Program-made: the position numbers and the translations under genes
In this document: positions 1-12,700 of the stretch, one piece after another
Layout: every line of letters starts with the position of its first letter
How positions within the stretch are numbered: the first letter of the stretch is position 1
The notes under the pieces: generated by a model
What the model saw: only the letters and a program-made list of their open reading frames with translations
Told to the model about the DNA's origin: nothing
Databases searched by the model: none
Source: Acanthochromis polyacanthus
Lineage: Eukaryota > Chordata > Actinopteri > Pomacentridae
Direction of reading: 5' to 3'
Assembly: GCF_021347895.1 (NCBI RefSeq)
Contig: NC_067121.1
Location: 31,421,974 to 31,485,973, forward strand
Length of the DNA: 64,000 nucleotides

Positions 1-1479
1 TTCTTCTTTCTCTCTTCTTTCCTTACTTAAGGAAGAAGAAAATACTCAGCGGAAATACAGATGAGTGTTGCATCTCACCTTTACATAAAACCTCCATCCA
101 ACTTGTTACACAACAAAAAACCTGAATATAAAACACTAACCCAGAAAGCAAACAAGCTCTACTGGAAAATGGGATTCAATTAACCGCCATTGCAAAATTA
201 CTGACTAATTACCCAGCCCGTTTATGTGTAAGACTGCGTGGTTTTTATTGCTGTAATGTCTTTTTATATAACCTCAAGTTTGTCCGTTTCAAGTTTAAAT
301 CATTGTTCCGTGTTGGCTAGCCAGAAATAACCGTAATTGTTCAAAGATGAGAAGAGAAAGAAACAAGCAGATCTAATTATATTCCAGGATACTGTTCTGT
401 TACTGTGCAAACTGTAAACACAGACAGGTCCCACACCTGGATGAGCTGGCATGGGAGAGGCTGAAGCCGTTTTCCCAAACATGGATCAGTTTAAGTGGAC
501 AGCTTTAAATGTCAGGAAGGTGGAAACATACTTGAGAGGAAAAGAGGCGGGGCTCAGTTGAACGGTGGATCTGGCTCATCGGGGTACCTACTTCAGCGGT
601 GGAAATGAGTCAGCCGCCTCATTTTAAAACATATTTGCTGTGTGAGTGGTGATTAATAGCGTCGCCAGCAGAGCTTGAACTTGGTGGAGTGGTTTAAAAA
701 CAAAGAGCCGCAGTCATGGTTACCAAGTTACCAAGGCAACAAGACCCGGCACAGCCAAGCGGTCCCATTCGAGTGCTCGGTCTGAAATAATTATATTACA
801 GGAGCTTAAAGTCATTTTCATCTAATTTGGTTTGCAAAGTAGGCAAAAATAGGCCGCTACAGATGTACGCCTTTGTGTCCACTTGTTCAAATCGTTGTAA
901 ACACTTAAAAACCTTATAATAGGTGATATGAAACCAGTGACAGATATGAGACTCTTACTCTTGTTTCAACATGTGCTCTTCATTACTTCTCCACATGATG
1001 TATATAAAGTCAGCAGGGAGTCGAGACACATACAGCAAATAATGATGACTCACCTCAGTGATGTAAAGCACATGTGTTTGCTGTTAGTCTAAATTTCCAG
1101 GGATGATGATGCAGATGTTGATAAGCATGTCTTTGTGGAGTTTATATGATGTTTTTGCATCATTGCATGTTCTCCAAGGAGGCCATAATGTGTACACCAG
1201 ACTTTAGAGGTTTAATATGGAACATTTTCACATTAAAATGCCTAAAAGCAGCTATGGAAATGCCATGAATTTTGTTGACCTGAGTACTTATGTTATCAAA
1301 CATAATGTGTTATCTTATATTTGCTGTAAGTGATGTATTTTTGTCTTTAGCTGCTCTAGGGAAACATTAAAGAATCCCCCCTGGGTCAAAATCTTGATAA
1401 CATGGCCATATGGTTTTGTTTTGTTTTCTTAATATGCTGAAAGACATATGAGTTATATAAGCAGTCAACACTATTGCTG

Positions 1480-1870
1480 AGCGTTCCTGACCCTGAAACT
1501 GCAGTTTGCTAATGACAATCTAAAAAACACAGATTTCTGGGAGCTGATTCATAACCATTTATTAAACCAGTTCTGCTAGCTCAAAGAGGGCTTTCTGTAT
1601 CATTCTTCTTCTTCAGAATCTATTACTGGTTTGAACATGTTTAGCTGAATTACTACAATGTTACAACTTCAAATGATGTAATGTCGAGTAGCTTTAAAGT
1701 GTTTGAGCAGAGTTGAAGTGGTGGTTAGAGAGGCTTTAGATCTGTACAATCAAGAGAGAGCAACAGCAGAGTTTTTTTTGTGGAAATAAAACTTCTTAAT
1801 ATGTGACTTTGATACAGAGAGATGAGTTTTTAGGCGTTTAATCAATGACTGTAGAGGGACTTTGAACTTC
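1480..1870. repeat. Dispersed repeat copy (family shared with 6890-7630)
   Basis: This stretch shares diverged blocks with 7350-7630, including a 'TTTGAGCAGAGTTG' block (1706-1719, 7444-7457) and a 'GAACATGTTTAGCTGAATT'-like block. The 61690-61760 segment carries a related 'TTTGAACAAAGTTGAAGGTGAGCT' type block. I see no ends or coding capacity, and the boundaries are approximate. Confidence 0.45.
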
Positions 1871-2199
1871 AAATCACACGGCAGAGAGAAGGGAGAAGAA
1901 AAAGACAAAAACATTTCATTATCTAGCTGGTCTGTTGGTTATTCTGTTGATTCTATTGCTTCTTTGTAATGGATCAATATTAATTTATTATGTTTTGACC
2001 ACAAATACCAGCTTTAGAATGCTTCCAATATTCAATTCACCATAACATTAGCTACAGCAGCATTACAGCTAGCAGATTCGTCTAATGGCAAGTTAGCAAT
2101 TAACATTAGTTTGAGGCTGTATTATCAGAATGAAATCACATATTGTGAATATATGTGACTAAACACAAAGCTGAAGTACAAACTAAATCATTGAAGTAC

Positions 2200-2407
2200 A
2201 AACCAAGTCAACAAAGGCGCACTAGAGACCTCCAACCAAACCAGAACCAGGCTGCTGGAGCTCCAGAGGGAAGCAGCTTCTGTCAGAGAGAGCCCCATGC
2301 TAGAAATGAGGGAGGCTTTATGCAGTCTGAGCCACTTGGCTCAATCAGCTGACGACCCTCAGCTCGTGAACAGGCACATCTGGTCTCCAAGTGGAGAGTT
2401 GTCACGC
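2200..2407 (-). repeat. Degenerate LTR-like copy (same family as 17296-17603)
   Basis: The segment aligns over about 200 bp with the solo LTR in nos1ap intron 5. It shares the 'GGAGCTCCAGAGGGAAGCAG' block, 'TTTATGCAGTCTGAGCCA' and 'CTCAATCAGCTGACGA'. It lacks a clean terminus and a visible target duplication, so it is an older or truncated copy. Confidence 0.6.
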
Positions 2408-5342
2408 TAGATAGCACTACAATGTCAACCAAATAACTGTCTGAATTTAATAACAACCACCTTCTAATTAGCTAAATTATAATAAAATGAACTTATTAAA
2501 ATGTTTTGATTGTTTTCTTTTAATGAAATTGAGATAATCATGACAGATACTTCTTTTTTGGCGATAAATCAAATTTTATATGGAAAATAAGAAATTTTAT
2601 GTGTCCAACAAATCACTTTCAGCTAAGTTACCCGTTACAAAAACACCTCTAAAGGAAGTGTGTTAATTCCAGATCACATGACCTGCTCCACATGATGTCA
2701 TTTCCTCCTGAAGAAAAGACTGGCAAGACTTTATTAGTTATTTAATATAAAGTAGTGTGGGAGTCAAGTGTGGATTTATGGCATGTCAACAGGTTTACTA
2801 CAAAATCTTTATGAATAACTTTCAAATTCAATTTTACTCCATTGTATATATAATATTTAGAAGAATCTTTCTCTAAAAATGACGCATGGTGTTTGGTTTT
2901 ATGCGGTCATGTTGATTTTAAGCCTGAAAACAGCAAAAATGTGAACTAAGATACACAAAGTCCTGCAATTATATATTGATCAATTAAACCATTTACATTT
3001 TTGCAATCTCTCTGTTTTTTTATTCTTCTACTCTGCACATCAACTCCAGAAACCATTCCTAATGCTTCTTCCAACAGCTTGCCAACACCTTGGTCCTCCA
3101 TATATTGGTTTTTGACCCATCCTACACTTAATTAATTGATCAAGTATGTTTGATTTTGCTTTCAACGTTTGTGTCTACATGCTTTTGTTTGTACGGGAAT
3201 GGCTGCAAACTGTTTATTTTTGGTGAATGCTTAAATGACACATGCAGAGAAAAGGTATTTTTGATAAAGTATCACAATTTCAAGCTTAGATTTATTTAAT
3301 TCTGCAGACAGAACTGCATGTCACAATGACATGACAATTTCAAGGATGGTCAGAAAATTGAAAAGCTAACCCTTCTCTCTGTTTTGATAGATTCTTGTTC
3401 AGATAAATGGTGTCATTTTCACCTTTCAAGCCTGTCTAGGATAATATAATGTGAATATAAACAAATTAAAAGCAGTTTAAAACAACAACAAAGACTGACT
3501 GAAGCAAAACATAACATCTATTTGAGTCTATTTCTGAGAGCTTGGCCCGTAACAGACCCCCTCTGTGGTGTTGTACTGTGACCCGACCAGATGTTCTGAA
3601 TATGTAGCTTTCAGGAAACATCCTCATGGTGCATTAAAGCTCAAGGAAATGAGTCGACTATCTGTCTCTCCACTTTAAGTCGCAAAACATAAAAGTCTGA
3701 CCCTCTTTCTTTCCCACAATCACACTGACAAGAAACACTTCAGATTGACTGCAAATTACACAGCCAATAAATATTACGCTAAGTCATCTGTTAAGCTCTG
3801 CAGCAGCATTTCCCACCACTTATTTGTCTGTTCTGTTTATTATGCGGTTATTTACTCTTCATATGTTGAATGTAATCCCCTGATGAGAAGACACTTCAGA
3901 CAACAATGAGGAAATCATAAAAATCTCTGCAGTCACTATAGTATCATGTCGGGCCAATCCTGACAGGACAATAACTGATACAGCTGGGATCAAAGTGCCC
4001 CTTTTAAGCAGATTATTTAAGTGAGAGCGAGCCACAAAGTAAATATGTGCAAAAGCCGAGGCCAGCATGCCCATTACAGGAATAGTTTCTTTTTTTTAAT
4101 ACACTTTCTTGCCTAGAGTTACATGAGAAGATTGATACCGCCGTGTCCATTAAATTTGAAGTTACAGCCAGCAGCCTTTTAGCTCAGAATTAAGACTGGA
4201 AACAGAGAGAAACTGCCAACCTGACTGTCCAAAAGGTTCCTACTATAATTACCATGTTATGTATCTCATTTGTTTAATCTGTATAAGATGTAGATGAAGG
4301 TTCTTACTTATTATACAGAGCATGAGAGTGGCATCATCATCTCATTTGACTCTCAGCGAGCAAGCAAATGAGAATATTTTTGAGAATGTCGTCTAATCAT
4401 CTGCTGGCTCTACATGATTACTTTTGCACTGTAACAGCATCCAGGTGAATGTAAAGTGTCATTATGTGCCACAGTTGGTACTTATTTATGTCATTCTCTA
4501 TTCAGCAAACGCAGGAAAGCTCCGGAAATATTCCCCGCAGAGACAAGTAGCATCACACTATGATCGAGGTCAAAGTTTACAGTGAAGTATTTAGATGTAG
4601 AAACAAGCCAAAAAAAGATGGCTGTAATGATGAATAAGCAGTTTGCATGAACCCTGACTGCACCAGCTCACATATTTTCGTAGCTTTTCATAAACTCAGC
4701 AGGAAGTTACGAGGTTCGGCGCTGCACATAAGGCTGTTTCCTCGTGAAGCAGACAGAGGAAGTAGCGTGACGTATACCGACACACTGCCGGTGACCGCAT
4801 CCACGGGAATAATGGGAAATGTGCGCGGCAATAAGTGGCTTCCACAGTGATACGGTAATTGGGTTTGTGGGAAGGTCAGCTTTCTACTCGGGCCGCTCTG
4901 ACAAACACAGCAGTCTGTGTGTTTATTGACCTATGAAGAGCAATGAATGTCTCGAAGCAGCTGATGTCGTATCAGTCCGTGCTCGGTCACGTGCCGGCTT
5001 GTACAAATCAACACAACACCTGAGTTCTATTTGCCCATGGGATGGAGTATAGCAACAGAACTGCTCTGTGCAACGGTGAACAATATGGCAATCAGCACAG
5101 TGGCGCTGGTTCAGGAGTCTGTTTAAAGAACGTGCTTTTTCTTCGTCTGTTTTTCCAGCTGTGGCAATGTCAGTCCACTACTATGGGCCAGAGTTAATAT
5201 CTAACAGCTAATAAATGCATTGTGGGTGGAATTAATCCCATTGAGTTGTGTACTACCAGCAAATATTTGTGTTTACTTAATAATGAACTGATTTTTAAGC
5301 ATTAGACAACAGTGGAAAATATCCAAGTGAATGTATTTATAT

Positions 5343-5400
5343 GATACCAGTCAAAAGTTTGGACACACTTTCTCATTCAGTGTTTTTTATTAAATCATTT
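5343..5400. mobile_element. Tc1/mariner terminal fragment
   Basis: Starts with 'ACCAGTCAAAAGTTTGGACA' followed by 'CACTTTCTCATTCAG', the terminal sequence of a Tc1-like family widespread in teleosts. The same family is represented by the longer relic at 52845-53804. No partner end is visible nearby. Confidence 0.6.
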
Positions 5401-6889
5401 TGCACATTGTTTACTTCAAATATCCCAAATGATTACTTCATTATTAAGCTAACAATTAATAATATCTAATCATTTTTATCCATAGAGCCCTGCTCAGTTC
5501 CTGGGGGTCCAAAGATACAATAAAGATGCCACATAATGGGGGTTATCAGAGACCCAAATGCAATTGTTCTCACTGGTTTTCCCCGGGAGGGTCGTCCATC
5601 CATGTTTTCAGCTTCACAAAGACTCTACTGCAGATCTTAACCTTTAGTATTTTCACAATAACATGCAGTATAAGCAGATGCTAATGTGACTAGAAAAAAT
5701 AAAATAAATTGAGATTGTGTCAGAAAAAACTGTGACGTGTTCAGTTCAAAGGGTAATTAACCACGAAGTGAAGCACGTGAGTTAGCATGAGTGGGAGCAG
5801 TTCATCCGCTCTCCTTTCATGTGAATGGAGGTGACAGGAGCGTTAGAAGATGCAACACATCTGACGCACAAGCATCTGTTCGTACTTGTGTCGCGATAAA
5901 ACTCACTGGAACACAAGAATCTTCGGTTGCTGTCTGTAGTTTTCCAGCATTAAAAATGAACTCGGTGAAACAAAAGCACGTGACAGCCAAGTCACCAGCC
6001 TCTGTACGGGCTCAAAAAAAGACATCATGTGCAGAAAAACATTCTGGCTGCAGGAACTGGATGCACAGAGCAAGACCTCAAATGCTGAAAACGAGGAGGT
6101 TCACAGAAGATAGTGTCCTGAAGCACCTCTTGAAGTATTTCTGTTCTCCTTAAGTCTGTTCTTGGTACACATTGTACCCAGAAAACAGAGGCTAGACGCT
6201 TGTATCACAAAAAAATAATACAAACTGTGTGTCTGTGTGTGTGTAGAGGGGTGATTTGATAAAGTGAGAGAGCACTGTGTTCATTTGGACCTCAGTGGAG
6301 TCTCTGTGTCTCACACTGACAGTACAGTAATCACACTGAGTGGCTCCTGACACAGATCAATGGGAGACAAGCTGACAAAAAGATAAAGAAGGACATGGAG
6401 AGTAAAATGGTGAATGCTTTATGTATAAAGTCAATGGCTCTCTTTGGCTCCACGTCTTGGGCTTTAGCTGTTAGAACTTTTCCATCCTGCGCTGTGTGAA
6501 GAGCTCTGTTGCCACCTGCTGGAGAGACGACATGAGTGAAGTCAGACCAGAAGCAGAACAAATGTGCTATTATTATACCGGCAGGTCAGGGAAAAGCAAA
6601 GACATCACTTTAAATATGGGGAAAACAGAATTTATTGTCTATATTCTGTGGAGAAGACTCTATTTGGCTTAAAGCTGCTATTATATTTGCTAATATTTTA
6701 TGAACACTGCATCAAAAGATGATGGGTGCGTGAAAGATGCAGCTCAAAGTGATGACTTCACAGATAATTATCGCCGGTTTTATGCAGCATTTTAATATCT
6801 TACAGTTCATTGTTTTTGGTTTCCTGGCCCACAACTTCACTGTTATGGTCCTCTCTCATTAACTTTGCTTCTTACAGCAAGACATAGGT

Positions 6890-7630
6890 GCTTTTTAAAC
6901 CTTAAAAAACAAAACAACAACAACTGTTATGTCTAATGTTCATTTTTTGGCTCTCTTTTTGGTCACTACCAACTTCCTGAGAGACATATTCAGCTTTGTA
7001 GCTATTGAATCTTAAGTGTTTACCTTCACAATATGTCCACATGGTGTCTTCCATATATAAGAAAACACATCAGAATTGAAATAAGCAGTCATCATGGCTT
7101 TTCCACCTTGAAACTTCAGTGTTCTGATGTCAGGATGAGAAACACAGATTCAGATTTGGGGTGTCATGCGTAACAAAACTAAACCTGTCAACTTGCAGAA
7201 TGCAGCATTCTGTGTTATCCATCCAGCCAGCCATTCTCTATACACCGCTTTATCCTCACTAGGGTCGCGGGGGGTGCTGGAGCCTATCCCAGCTGACTCG
7301 GGCGAAGGCAGGGGACACCCTGGACAGGTCGCCAGTCTGTCCATTCTGTGTTATCCTTTTTTTTTTAAAATGGTTTTGGGTTCAAACATGTTTGGCTGAA
7401 TTTATTTCACAACTTGCCATCGTGTAGTGTAGTTTTAAAGTTTTTTGAGCAGAGTTGGAGGTGAGCTGGTGTGCTCGAGCAAGCACTGGTGTGGTTGCAT
7501 GTAAACCATTTTACATCAGGAAGGGAATACTTTCATGAGGAAAAAGTCCAAAATTGTAGCTTTAATACACAGCGATACGGTTTTAGGGGTTGATTCAAAG
7601 AGCAGAGACAGACTTTAGGCACAATAAAGC
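6890..7630. repeat. Dispersed repeat, interrupted by a retroposed piece
   Basis: The segment around 6930-7010 aligns with 14247-14330 in nos1ap intron 5; both contain a 'TATGTCTAAT..TT' block and a 'TTTTTGGTCACT.CCAACT' block. The right half aligns with 1610-1860. A 121-bp insert at 7221-7341 interrupts it. Boundaries are approximate and no coding sequence is seen. Confidence 0.5.
7221..7341. mobile_element. Retroposed repeat fragment with 15-bp target duplication
   Basis: Contains 'AGGGTCGCGGGGGGTGCTGG' followed by 'AGCCTATCCCAGCTG', the core of a very common teleost interspersed repeat. It is bracketed by two identical 15-bp copies of CATTCTGTGTTATCC (7206-7220 and 7342-7356). A duplication of this length fits LINE-mediated target-primed insertion into the older repeat around it. 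Confidence 0.7.
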
Positions 7631-7854
7631 TCTAAATGATGAGCTGCAAATTCAGGTAATAGTTCTCTGTAATAGTAGTCTACAGCCCCGTTCAGACTGT
7701 CACACTGTTGTGACATTAGCAAGAATATCAATGCAACTGCAACTTTAAAATAATGAGCGCTGTTTTTGAAGCTTGTGACTGCTGCCCCCATCTGATCAGG
7801 TACAGTTACTTCTGTAAGACCCAAATAAAGAAAAAAAGAGCCAAAATTCTAATT

Positions 7855-7855
<1 letters not shown>

Positions 7856-7916
<61 letters not shown>
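7856..7916. repeat. (TAGA)n microsatellite
   Basis: About 15 uninterrupted tetranucleotide units are directly visible. Confidence 0.95.
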
Positions 7917-8649
7917 GACACTGCAACAGTGGGTTTTACAGGGTTAAAACTGAAATTTGATCGGTAAGAGGGAATAAAAACAAGAACCATTTCAGTACAA
8001 TTTTTTTCTTTTTTTGTGTGATTTTTCTTTGAAGTAGCAAATTTCCTAGAGAAAATGGCTGTATTTTTGCCCTAAAAGCCAAGCTCACTGAACCATTATC
8101 TGTAAAATTGGGTTTTTATAACTCGCAACAAATCTGTGCCCAAAAGAAACTTATATCTTTACGTATAGTCCAATATTAATTGGCTCATAGCTCTACTTTT
8201 TGTTAACTTTACTCATTATAATGGTGAGAGGTTTAGTTTGAGCGTGAAATTTAAGGTCAACCTGTCTGTGTGTTCACACATGGAGAACTGACAGCTCAGA
8301 GGGTGTTTGTATGGAACTCCACCAAGTTAACTTTTTAGCCAGAGAATTTTAGTTTTCTGTTTCTGTAGATGAATAAGTTTCTCAGATTCTTTCTTTCTAT
8401 TTCCAGGAGCTCTTCAGGGAGCCTTGGGGGCTCCTGGAATCCACATGGAAACAAATATTTGTTGGTGTTTGTTCCCTGTGATGCCACTAGATGTCACAAA
8501 ACCAAACAGCAGCAGCAGCTGAGTCCATCCAGGGAGAGTCCCTCCTCATCTGTCACCACATCCTACGTTCAGTTTACTCACAATTAAGATCCTGCTGCTG
8601 CTCAATCGTGACCGCTCACTCTCACTTTAACTCCGCTGTGAGGGGAAAA

Positions 8650-8969
8650 AAAAGAAAACCAATCATGCGCTGAGGTCCGTGCGTCATCGGGACCCCGGCG
8701 GCGGCGGCGGCGCGTAACTGTTCCTCCGTCGTTGACTCAAACCACACCGGAGTAAAACGGCTAAAGCTCACCGATCAGCCGATCAGCGCGTTCACTGAGC
8801 GCCGTCAACCAATCAATCGGTCGCGACCGGAGCGCCTCAACCCGCATGTGACCTCCGGAGTGACGCGTCTCTCCGTGGAGAGGGTGCGGAGGGAGATGCG
8901 CATATCTGCAGGTCTCTAGCGCTGTCGTAAAACAAGTGTCGGGGAGCGAATCGGCTGTCATTTAAAGCG
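8650..8969 (+). promoter_or_regulatory. nos1ap: nos1ap promoter / 5' UTR, CpG-rich
   Basis: This 320-bp block just before the nos1ap ATG is much richer in CpG than the surrounding AT-rich DNA. It contains a short GGC trinucleotide run (about 8697-8712) and two CCAAT boxes (8659-8663 and 8809-8813). No TATA box is convincing. This is the usual architecture of a CpG-island promoter; the transcription start cannot be placed from sequence alone. Confidence 0.55.
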
Positions 8970-9714
8970 ATGCCAGGAGTAACCAAGTACAATCTAGTGG
9001 ATGACGCGCACGATTTGAGGATCCCCATGCACAACGAGGAGGTGTTCAAACATGGGGTGTGCTTCGAGGCAAAGGTAGGAGCCTCCGCAACAGATTGGAG
9101 TTAGTGGATGAAAGGAAGAAATTCAGGCTGGGAGACCAGTGGATCATATGAACACTGATGTGGTGGCTACTCCTGTCACTGCAAGGCTTTATCACTTTAT
9201 TTTCTTCAATTGCATCTGCTACTTTATGCTACATTTATGTTTTCTGACATAGTAAATATATTACTTTTTATTTTTGCATGGCTTTGGCTCTTTTGAATTC
9301 ACTTATTTTGTTAAAGTGTTGCTACATTTTTTGTAAAGCCGAACTCTTTGGCTTCTTGCATACAGTAAAATCAGTCTGAGTGCAATAAGGCTGCAACAAA
9401 AAATGATTGTGCAAGCAACTGATTTTGCACTATAAAGCAAAAACATAATGCAAAGCATAATTTTGCAGAAGCCCCAAGTCATTATACTTTATGCTTATTA
9501 TTATTTCCATACCTTCTATGTGCATTGTTGTTTCTGTTGTTGTGCTCTACTTATAAACTCCCATTTTATTGCAAATGCCAGCACAACTTTCCACGTTATT
9601 TCTTCTTCTGGCACGATTTTCATATTATTTTGCATGTTTGTTTCCTTATTTTTCTTAAATGTAGCATGCATGAGCTACTGGATGCCTTTAATTTCTGCAT
9701 AAGGATGAATAAAG

Positions 9715-9767
<53 letters not shown>

Positions 9768-12700
9768 CAATGTCAGTCCTATGCCACAGTTTAGTTTAGT
9801 TTAGTTTATTTAAAAGGACAATGTGCAGTAACATTAAAAAGATGCCTGCACCAGATTTAGCACAGAGCTAATTTCCATCTGCAGTCCTTTCATATCCAGT
9901 TTAATATCATGTAACATCATAAAGACAGCAGCAAAATCTCAAATATGAGAGGCTGAAATCATAAATGTTACAGTCTAATGTGTACTGTAGATCAGTGTTG
10001 GTGGATTGTACATCTGGAGTGCAATGAGAGGATTTTTTCCCCCCCAAACTGTGTGAAAAGCTCTCAGAACTGTAAAAAAAATAAAAAAAATAAAAGAAAG
10101 AAATAAACAACTTTAACACTCCAGCGCTCCTCACTCAATCAATAGTGTTTATTCTTTCAAAAAGCCAATACTTAACCCTTTCTCTCTCACTCTGCAGTAC
10201 ATTGGCAGTTTGGAGGTGGGTCGCCCCGGCAGCCGGATGGAGATCGTCGCCGCGATGAGGAGAATCAGAGTAAGGCAATTAATTAAGTGACCTCCTCTGA
10301 ACCAGACGCCAAACTTGACCCCTGTGACCCCAACAGCGCAAACACATTAGCTATAAACCGGCAATTAATGTTGTTGTGTGCACATTAAACACCTCCCTGC
10401 TGGGTTTTATGCATCACCCTGTGTGCAGTTGCTTAGAGGATCCTCTCCGTCGTCTTTATGCTTAAATCACCTGCCGGTAAAACTCCGGATTCATTGGGCT
10501 GTCAGGAGGCGTTTAAATCACAGCAGGATTCAGAGGGCAGCTCGGATTTTCTGGCTGAGGGGAGCTACAGCATGCAGGTCTAAATGCGATGCCGTTCGAG
10601 GAACCAGCATCTCCCGAGCCTCCCTTCCTTTAGACCTGGAAACACTGCGCTGCCTTGTCATTGCCCGTCACTGCAGTTTTACACAGCAGCGCTGGGAGGA
10701 GAGGATTTAGCTGCTTGTCAGCTGTTGGATCTAATCTAACAACCAAGTTATTGTGTCACTCGGAGGTCGGCTGCGTCCCCAGTGACACCCAGCGAAGACT
10801 TAATCCTGATCCCTCACGCTCAGTGCAGGATAATGGCCATTTGATTGTACTGGCATAGATTTAGTGGCGCTGTATGCTTGGATTTCCAGATTTGTACAGA
10901 TTTCCTTATGATAAACTATAAAGACGCTCTAGTGAAGGTTCAAGCTGATGATCAATGCTCAGATAGTGAAAAGAAACCCACACAAGGTCATCCAAAGACC
11001 TTGCTGGCTCGATGTGTGCATTTCAGCCTCTCCATGTGAGCTTAAACAAACATTACTAACGAAATACCCTCGTTATGTAGCTCTCATCTAAAAGCAGACA
11101 CTGTAAAACGCGTTAAAGCAAACTTAATAAAGCTGAGTCCATAAATAATGGAAGAAGAGAAAATGCATTAAGAGACAAATAATGAAAATACTTTGATGGT
11201 AAATGTGGGTGAGATTAAAATGGATAGCATAAAAGCAAGTAATGGCTCGGTAATTAGGAGTCTCCGCTTCTGGAGGAGACGAGGGCTGAATATTCAAAGC
11301 CTCCTCGTCCTTAAACTACTCGCAGTGGCTTAGAGATAAGACGAGAGGTGAGCAGGCCACAACCTGTAGCATTATTTTCGCTTGGAGGCGGCGTTACTCT
11401 GAATTAGTATGGGGTTGATGTGCATGAAAATGTGGCGTGAACACTTCCTGCGTTCCACTTCATCTCCCCCTGACAGCGGTGTGTGCCGAGATGGATGGTG
11501 CTCTCGTCCCAGTTTATGTGGGGCTGCATTAATCTGGATGTAACACACACACACACACACACTTTTCAAGGATCTGTGTCCTTCACCTTTGCATCTACAA
11601 TCTAGTCCACATCTGGAGAAAACCCCCACACAGCAACAAGATGGATTAAGGGAATAAAACCCAGGTGACAAGAACAAAGGTCACAGGTTTATACTGTATA
11701 GACAAAACAAAACATATATTAACCGTCATGTCGTCCTGTAGGTCAAAACTGAGCCGTTTTAAAGTTTGAAAATGTGGGAAAAAAATATATAGATTTTCAC
11801 ATTTTCAACATTTTTGGGAAATCTTTGAACATTTTTTTGGTGGAAAAAAAGAAATATTAAAAATGTTTCTTAAGAACATTCAGGAAAAAATCAACCAAAA
11901 TGTTTTTTGTATATGTTCTTAAAGAAAATGTTAGAAGTTCTACTGATATATATGTAATCACTTCAGATATTTTTAGGATTTTTTTGAAGATTTTTACTCA
12001 TTTTATGAAAATATTTACAAGAACTTTCTTGCCAAGTTTGGGGATTTTTTTTAGAAAATAAAACCTTTAAGGAATTATTGGAATTTTCTTCCTGAAGGTT
12101 TTGCAAATTTTCAGAAATTTGGAGAATTTTTTTTTACTGAATTTTTCGATTTTTTTCAGACAAAGAAAGTATTTTTTGGGGCCTGTAAATGAGGACAACA
12201 GGAGGGCTAAGCTCACAGTTTTGTTTGTTCTGAAATGTCAAGAGAAAGAGTGAAAAGACGTCTTCAATCCTGCGGAAAATAAAAGACAGTTCTGGGTTGT
12301 TATTTTTACACAAACCCTAAGAAAAGAAAAAAGACAAGATGAAGAGAATATCCAAGCGCAGAGTGGGCGACGTTTCGCTCGCTGATGGGTGATTTCACTG
12401 AACTTCGTCTGATCAATTAATCATCTGATGTTGGACTTTGTGTTTTCAAAGCGAGGCGTGTTATTGCGTATGAATCCTCGCTTGTTCATAGATCTCCGAG
12501 CCGTAATATTCGGAGCCCGCAGTGGAAAAAAGCCGAGGGTACAGGCTGTAGTATTAATCATGCAGAGGGATGAAAGTGTCCCACACATGTCTGCCTCCCT
12601 CTGGGAAGTCAGCCTTTGAGCGCTTAAACAGCTTCCAGAAACTGAAACTGACAGTTTCTCAATGTTTACTCAATCTCAGATTTCCCCTTAGACGAAGATG

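Larger units (their letters stand above)
1..8500. other. nos1ap upstream flank, no recognisable gene
   Basis: AT-rich non-coding DNA. Open frames here are short and match no family I recognise. It holds several dispersed repeats, listed separately, and a GATA microsatellite. The stretch around 4640-4960 is richer in CpG than its surroundings and shows no repeat I recognise, so it could be a regulatory element, but sequence alone does not prove that. Confidence 0.6.
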
